Assembly: GCF_025566965.1 (NCBI RefSeq)
Contig: NZ_JAOQJL010000001.1
Location: forward strand, 1-64,000
DNA from: Blautia_A ammoniilytica
GTDB lineage: Bacteria; Bacillota; Clostridia; Lachnospirales; Lachnospiraceae
Direction of reading: 5' to 3'
Length of the DNA stretch: 64,000 bases
Position 1 is the stretch's first letter. Each line of letters starts with the position of its first letter. A model generated the notes under the pieces. The model was not told where the DNA came from and did no database searches. It saw nothing but the letters and a program-made list of their open reading frames with translations. Positions 61,460 to 64,000 of the stretch are shown here, in pieces. A program made the position numbers and the translations under genes.

Positions 61460-62104
61460 TTGGAAACCAATAACATTGAGCTGATCACGAAAATGGTGAT
61501 CAATGCAATCAATAAAAAAGAAGAAAAAGGCAATGGTTTTATGGTGCCTATCGGAGTTTCTGCAAGACACATCCACCTGACACAGGAACATGTAGAGGCA
61601 CTGTTTGGTTCAGGATATCAGCTTACAAAGAAAAAAGAGCTGATGGGCGGACAGTTTGCTTCTAATGAAACAGTGACAATTGTTGGATTGAAGCTTCGTG
61701 CGATTGAGAATGTACGTATTCTTGGACCTGTGCGGAAAGCATCTCAGGTAGAGGTTTCTGCCACAGATGCTATTAAGCTTGGCATGAAGGTGCCTGTAAG
61801 AGAGTCCGGTGATGTGAAGGGCAGTGCCCCTATTGCGATTGTTGGACCTAAAGGTGCCATCTATCTGAAAGAGGGATGTATTGTGGCAATGCGTCATATA
61901 CATATGTCTCCAAAGGATGCTCAGGCAGCAGGAGTCAGGGACGGTGACATTGTTTCTGTGAAGGCAGACAATGAACGTGGAACGATTTTCAATCATGTTA
62001 AGATCCGTGTGGATGACAGCTTTACATTAGAGATGCACATCGATACAGATGAGGCGAATGCGGCACAGATCGCTACTGGTAATACCGTAACGATTATCAA
62101 GTAA
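61460..62104 (+). CDS. pduL: phosphate propanoyltransferase
   Basis: 214 residues from a TTG start. PduL transfers the propionyl group from CoA to phosphate, freeing CoA inside the shell and giving propionyl phosphate for ATP formation. The N-terminal helix NNIELITKMVINAINKKEEK is an encapsulation peptide. The zinc-binding histidines are in GVSARHIHLTQEHVEALFG and AMRHIHMSPKDA, and the two-barrel family signature NVRILGPVRKASQVEVS is complete. It starts 42 bases after the shell gene. Confidence 0.95.
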   Translation: METNNIELITKMVINAINKKEEKGNGFMVPIGVSARHIHLTQEHVEALFGSGYQLTKKKELMGGQFASNETVTIVGLKLRAIENVRILGPVRKASQVEVSATDAIKLGMKVPVRESGDVKGSAPIAIVGPKGAIYLKEGCIVAMRHIHMSPKDAQAAGVRDGDIVSVKADNERGTIFNHVKIRVDDSFTLEMHIDTDEANAAQIATGNTVTIIK

Positions 62105-62136
62105 GATCTGATAAAGAACGCAATAATAGTTTTTCT

Positions 62137-62191
62137 CCTGCAGGGACTGTTCCACAGGGATCCAACAGGATATCTGGACAGTTCCTGCAGG
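62137..62191 (+). other. intra-operon hairpin between pduL and eutN-type gene
   Basis: CCTGCAGGGACTGTTCC (62137-62153) pairs with GGACAGTTCCTGCAGG (62176-62191), a stem of about 16 bp with one bulge. No T-run follows. It may be a processing or stability element that sets the level of the pentamer and PduS relative to the shell hexamers. Confidence 0.65.
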
Positions 62192-62216
62192 TGGATTTAG
62201 AATACTGGAGGTTCAT

Positions 62217-62483
62217 ATGATTATAGGCAAAGTAGTTGGCAGCGTGGTTTCTACACGGAAAAGTGAAAAACTGGTAGGCAATAAATTTATGATCGTTGAG
62301 CCTGTCCATCATATGAAAGGTGACCTCAGTCAGATCGTTGCCATTGATATTATCGGTGCAGGGATCGGAGAATATGTATTGGTGGCACAGGGAAGCGCAG
62401 CAAGAATCGGCTGCGGCGTAGAAACAGCACCGGTGGATGCAGCTATTGTAGGTATTGTAGACGATGGTGCGGGATTGGAGTAA
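62217..62483 (+). CDS. EutN/CcmL-type BMC pentamer (vertex) protein
   Basis: An 88-residue BMC-P protein (MIIGKVVGSVVSTRKSEKLV; MIVEPV; IGAGIGEYVLVAQGSAAR; PVDAAIVGIVD). Pentamers cap the vertices of the shell. TACTGGAGG precedes the ATG. Its stop is four bases before the pduS start. Confidence 0.95.
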   Translation: MIIGKVVGSVVSTRKSEKLVGNKFMIVEPVHHMKGDLSQIVAIDIIGAGIGEYVLVAQGSAARIGCGVETAPVDAAIVGIVDDGAGLE

Positions 62484-62487
62484 CGCC

Positions 62488-63816
62488 ATGGAAATTAAAG
62501 AGTTACAGAAAATTATTCAAGAGAATGGTGTAGTTGGTGCCGGCGGTGCCGGATTTCCTACATACATGAAACTGACCGATAAAGCGGATACGATTCTCAT
62601 GAACTGTGCAGAGTGCGAGCCATTACTGAAATTACACAGACAGTTATTAGAGAAGCACGCATATGAGATCATGAAGACCTTCCATATGGTTGCAGAGACT
62701 GTGGGAGCGTCAGAAGCGATTATCGGGATCAAAAGGTCCTATACACAGACGGTAAATGCTTTGAAGCAGCATATTGAAGAATTTCCGGGAATGAGGATTC
62801 ATCTTCTGGACGAAGTTTATCCTATGGGAGACGAGGTAGTGCTGATTTATGAAGCTACCGGCAGAGTCGTAAGACCTGGCGGACTTCCTATTGAGCAGGG
62901 TGTGGCCGTTTTTAATGTAGAGACTTTGTATAACGTATACAGGGCTGTAGAGTCAGGAAAACCTGTAACAGACAAATATGTATCTGTTGTTGCAGAGGTA
63001 AATAAACCAGTAACTGTAAGAGTTCCTCTTGGCTGTACACTGGAAGAGGTAGTGGAGCAGGCAGGCGGTATTACAGTAAAAGATCCGGTATATTTTGTTG
63101 GCGGACCGATGATGGGACGTATTGGGCAGCCTTCTGATCCGGTGACAAAGACGACAAATGCGATCCTGATCCTGCCTAAGGATCATCTGATCGTGCAGAA
63201 GAAGCAGAGGACTTCTTCTATAGATTTGAAAAGAGCAGCATCAATTTGCTGCCAGTGTAATACCTGTACGGATCTGTGCCCGAGAAATAATCTGGGACAT
63301 CCGATTGATCCGGCACGCTTTATGAGAGCAGCATCCAATCATGATTTTCAGGATCTGAATCCATACATAAATGCAAGTTTCTGCAGTTCCTGCGGTGTTT
63401 GTGAAATGTATGCATGTCCACAGAGTCTGGCACCAAGGACTTTGCTGGCAGACATGAAAGGCGGGTTACGTAATGCCGGGATCAGACCTCCGCAGGGGGT
63501 TCAGCCGGTGCCGGTAAAAGAATCCAGAGAGTATCGTAAGGTGCCTGAAGAAAGATTGATGGCAAGGCTTGGACTTACCAGATATGATAAGAATGCACCA
63601 CTGGATGAAACTCTCGTACCTGTACCAAAAGTTCGGATCCTTTTAAGCCAGCATATCGGAGCCCCTGCCCAGGCAATTGTAAAGGCAGGAGATCAGGTTG
63701 AGAGGGGTCAGATGATCGGAGCACCTGCAAATGGTTTAAGTGTAGGGATTCATGCATCGATCACAGGTAAAGTAACAGAAGTAACAGACCGTTATATTGT
63801 AATTGCAAAGATGTAG
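62488..63816 (+). CDS. pduS: PduS-type RnfC-like cobalamin reductase / electron-transfer protein
   Basis: 442 residues from the ATG at 62488, which begins at the family-typical MEIKELQKIIQENGVVGAGG; a TTGGAG site lies in the end of the previous gene. It has the RnfC N-terminal flavin/NADH domain (GAGGAGFPTYMKL; GGLPIEQGVAVFNVET). Two [4Fe-4S] motifs follow (CCQCNTCTDLCP; CSSCGVCEMYACP) and a C-terminal SLBB/barrel part. PduS is known to reduce cobalamin in B12-dependent systems. In B12-independent glycyl-radical compartments it is thought to pass electrons across the shell, often with the next gene product, PduT. Confidence 0.94.
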   Translation: MEIKELQKIIQENGVVGAGGAGFPTYMKLTDKADTILMNCAECEPLLKLHRQLLEKHAYEIMKTFHMVAETVGASEAIIGIKRSYTQTVNALKQHIEEFPGMRIHLLDEVYPMGDEVVLIYEATGRVVRPGGLPIEQGVAVFNVETLYNVYRAVESGKPVTDKYVSVVAEVNKPVTVRVPLGCTLEEVVEQAGGITVKDPVYFVGGPMMGRIGQPSDPVTKTTNAILILPKDHLIVQKKQRTSSIDLKRAASICCQCNTCTDLCPRNNLGHPIDPARFMRAASNHDFQDLNPYINASFCSSCGVCEMYACPQSLAPRTLLADMKGGLRNAGIRPPQGVQPVPVKESREYRKVPEERLMARLGLTRYDKNAPLDETLVPVPKVRILLSQHIGAPAQAIVKAGDQVERGQMIGAPANGLSVGIHASITGKVTEVTDRYIVIAKM

Positions 63817-63832
63817 AAAGGACGGACAGAAC

Positions 63833-64000
63833 ATGAGCAAAGCAATCGGGATGATTGAATTTAAAACCACATCCACAGGTGTAACCGCTGCAGATGCTAT
63901 GGTAAAAACATCGGAAGTGGAGATCGTGGAGGCACAGACCGTATGTCCGGGCAAATATATTGCAATTATAACCGGAGATCTGAGCGCAGTAAAAGCTGCT
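63833..64000 (+). CDS. pduT: PduT-like tandem-BMC shell protein, cut by window edge
   Basis: The first 56 residues are present: MSKAIGMIEFKTTSTGVTAA, DAMVKTSEVEIVEAQTVCPG and KYIAIITGDLSAVKAA. The order and the ICPGK-like turn match PduT, a trimeric double-BMC shell protein that carries a [4Fe-4S] cluster in its pore. The cluster cysteine and the second BMC domain lie beyond the window. It directly follows pduS, its usual partner. GGACGG lies before the start. Confidence 0.85.
   Translation, partial: MSKAIGMIEFKTTSTGVTAADAMVKTSEVEIVEAQTVCPGKYIAIITGDLSAVKAA

Noticed and set aside
1..64000. CRISPR arrays, tRNA or rRNA genes, complete insertion sequences, prophage
   Set aside because: No repeat-spacer pattern, no cloverleaf with a T-loop signature, and no transposase or phage gene was seen in reading the window.

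Overview
The window looks like chromosomal DNA of a Gram-positive gut anaerobe of the family Lachnospiraceae, most likely Blautia or a close relative. The reasons are moderate-GC, strongly AGGAGG-led genes, meso-diaminopimelate dehydrogenase, a fused clostridial-type PurL, a CIRCE operator, YesMN-regulated sugar uptake, NlpC/P60 and cell-wall-binding-repeat surface proteins, and a bacterial microcompartment (BMC) locus of the kind seen in fucose/rhamnose-fermenting Lachnospiraceae. Genus is inferred from gene families and style, not from a marker gene. No rRNA, tRNA, CRISPR array, complete insertion sequence or prophage was seen.

Layout. 0-3 kb: iron alcohol dehydrogenase divergent from glyA. 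3-9.4 kb: a large membrane protein, a thioredoxin reductase-like flavoprotein with thioredoxin, a B12-binding/radical SAM protein, a 34-aa membrane peptide, an AIR-synthase-like protein and trmL. 9.4-13.9 kb (minus strand): mutS2 followed by a response regulator and histidine kinase. 14-17.8 kb: a protease-dead HtrA-like protein, a YhaM-like nuclease and an RNA (uracil-C5)-methyltransferase. 17.9-25.4 kb: a carbohydrate uptake locus (binding protein, two permeases, Gfo/Idh/MocA oxidoreductase) ending in its YesM/YesN sensor-regulator pair. 25.4-36.9 kb: RNase H, MATE transporter, ECF sigma/DUF4179 pair, AlkD, CsoR-type sensor, Mrp ATPase, LysR regulator and purL.

36.9-54.4 kb is rich in envelope and stress genes: a five-repeat SH3b protein behind a strongly structured leader, a secreted class A beta-lactamase-like hydrolase, an XRE regulator, a small alarmone synthetase, lon behind a CIRCE element, a DUF1002 protein, an ECF transporter S component, an RlmI-like methyltransferase, a zinc-ribbon/DUF5685/J-domain cluster, ddh, and two cell-wall hydrolases. 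The first hydrolase has a good WalR box just downstream of its promoter.

54.5-55.5 kb carries a cobalamin riboswitch with its own terminator, a second strong attenuator-like hairpin, and a cysteine-rich PF04071 gene. 56.4-64 kb is the BMC operon, read to the right from one good promoter: class II (fuculose-phosphate type) aldolase, CoA-acylating aldehyde dehydrogenase, zinc-type alcohol dehydrogenase, four BMC-domain shell genes, PduL, EutN-type pentamer, PduS and the start of a PduT-like shell gene cut by the window edge. Four enzymes carry encapsulation-peptide-like helices. The inferred scheme is that the aldolase splits a deoxysugar phosphate to lactaldehyde. Lactaldehyde is reduced to 1,2-propanediol and dehydrated to propionaldehyde by an enzyme not in this window. 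Propionaldehyde is then disproportionated to propanol and propionyl phosphate by PduP, the alcohol dehydrogenase and PduL.
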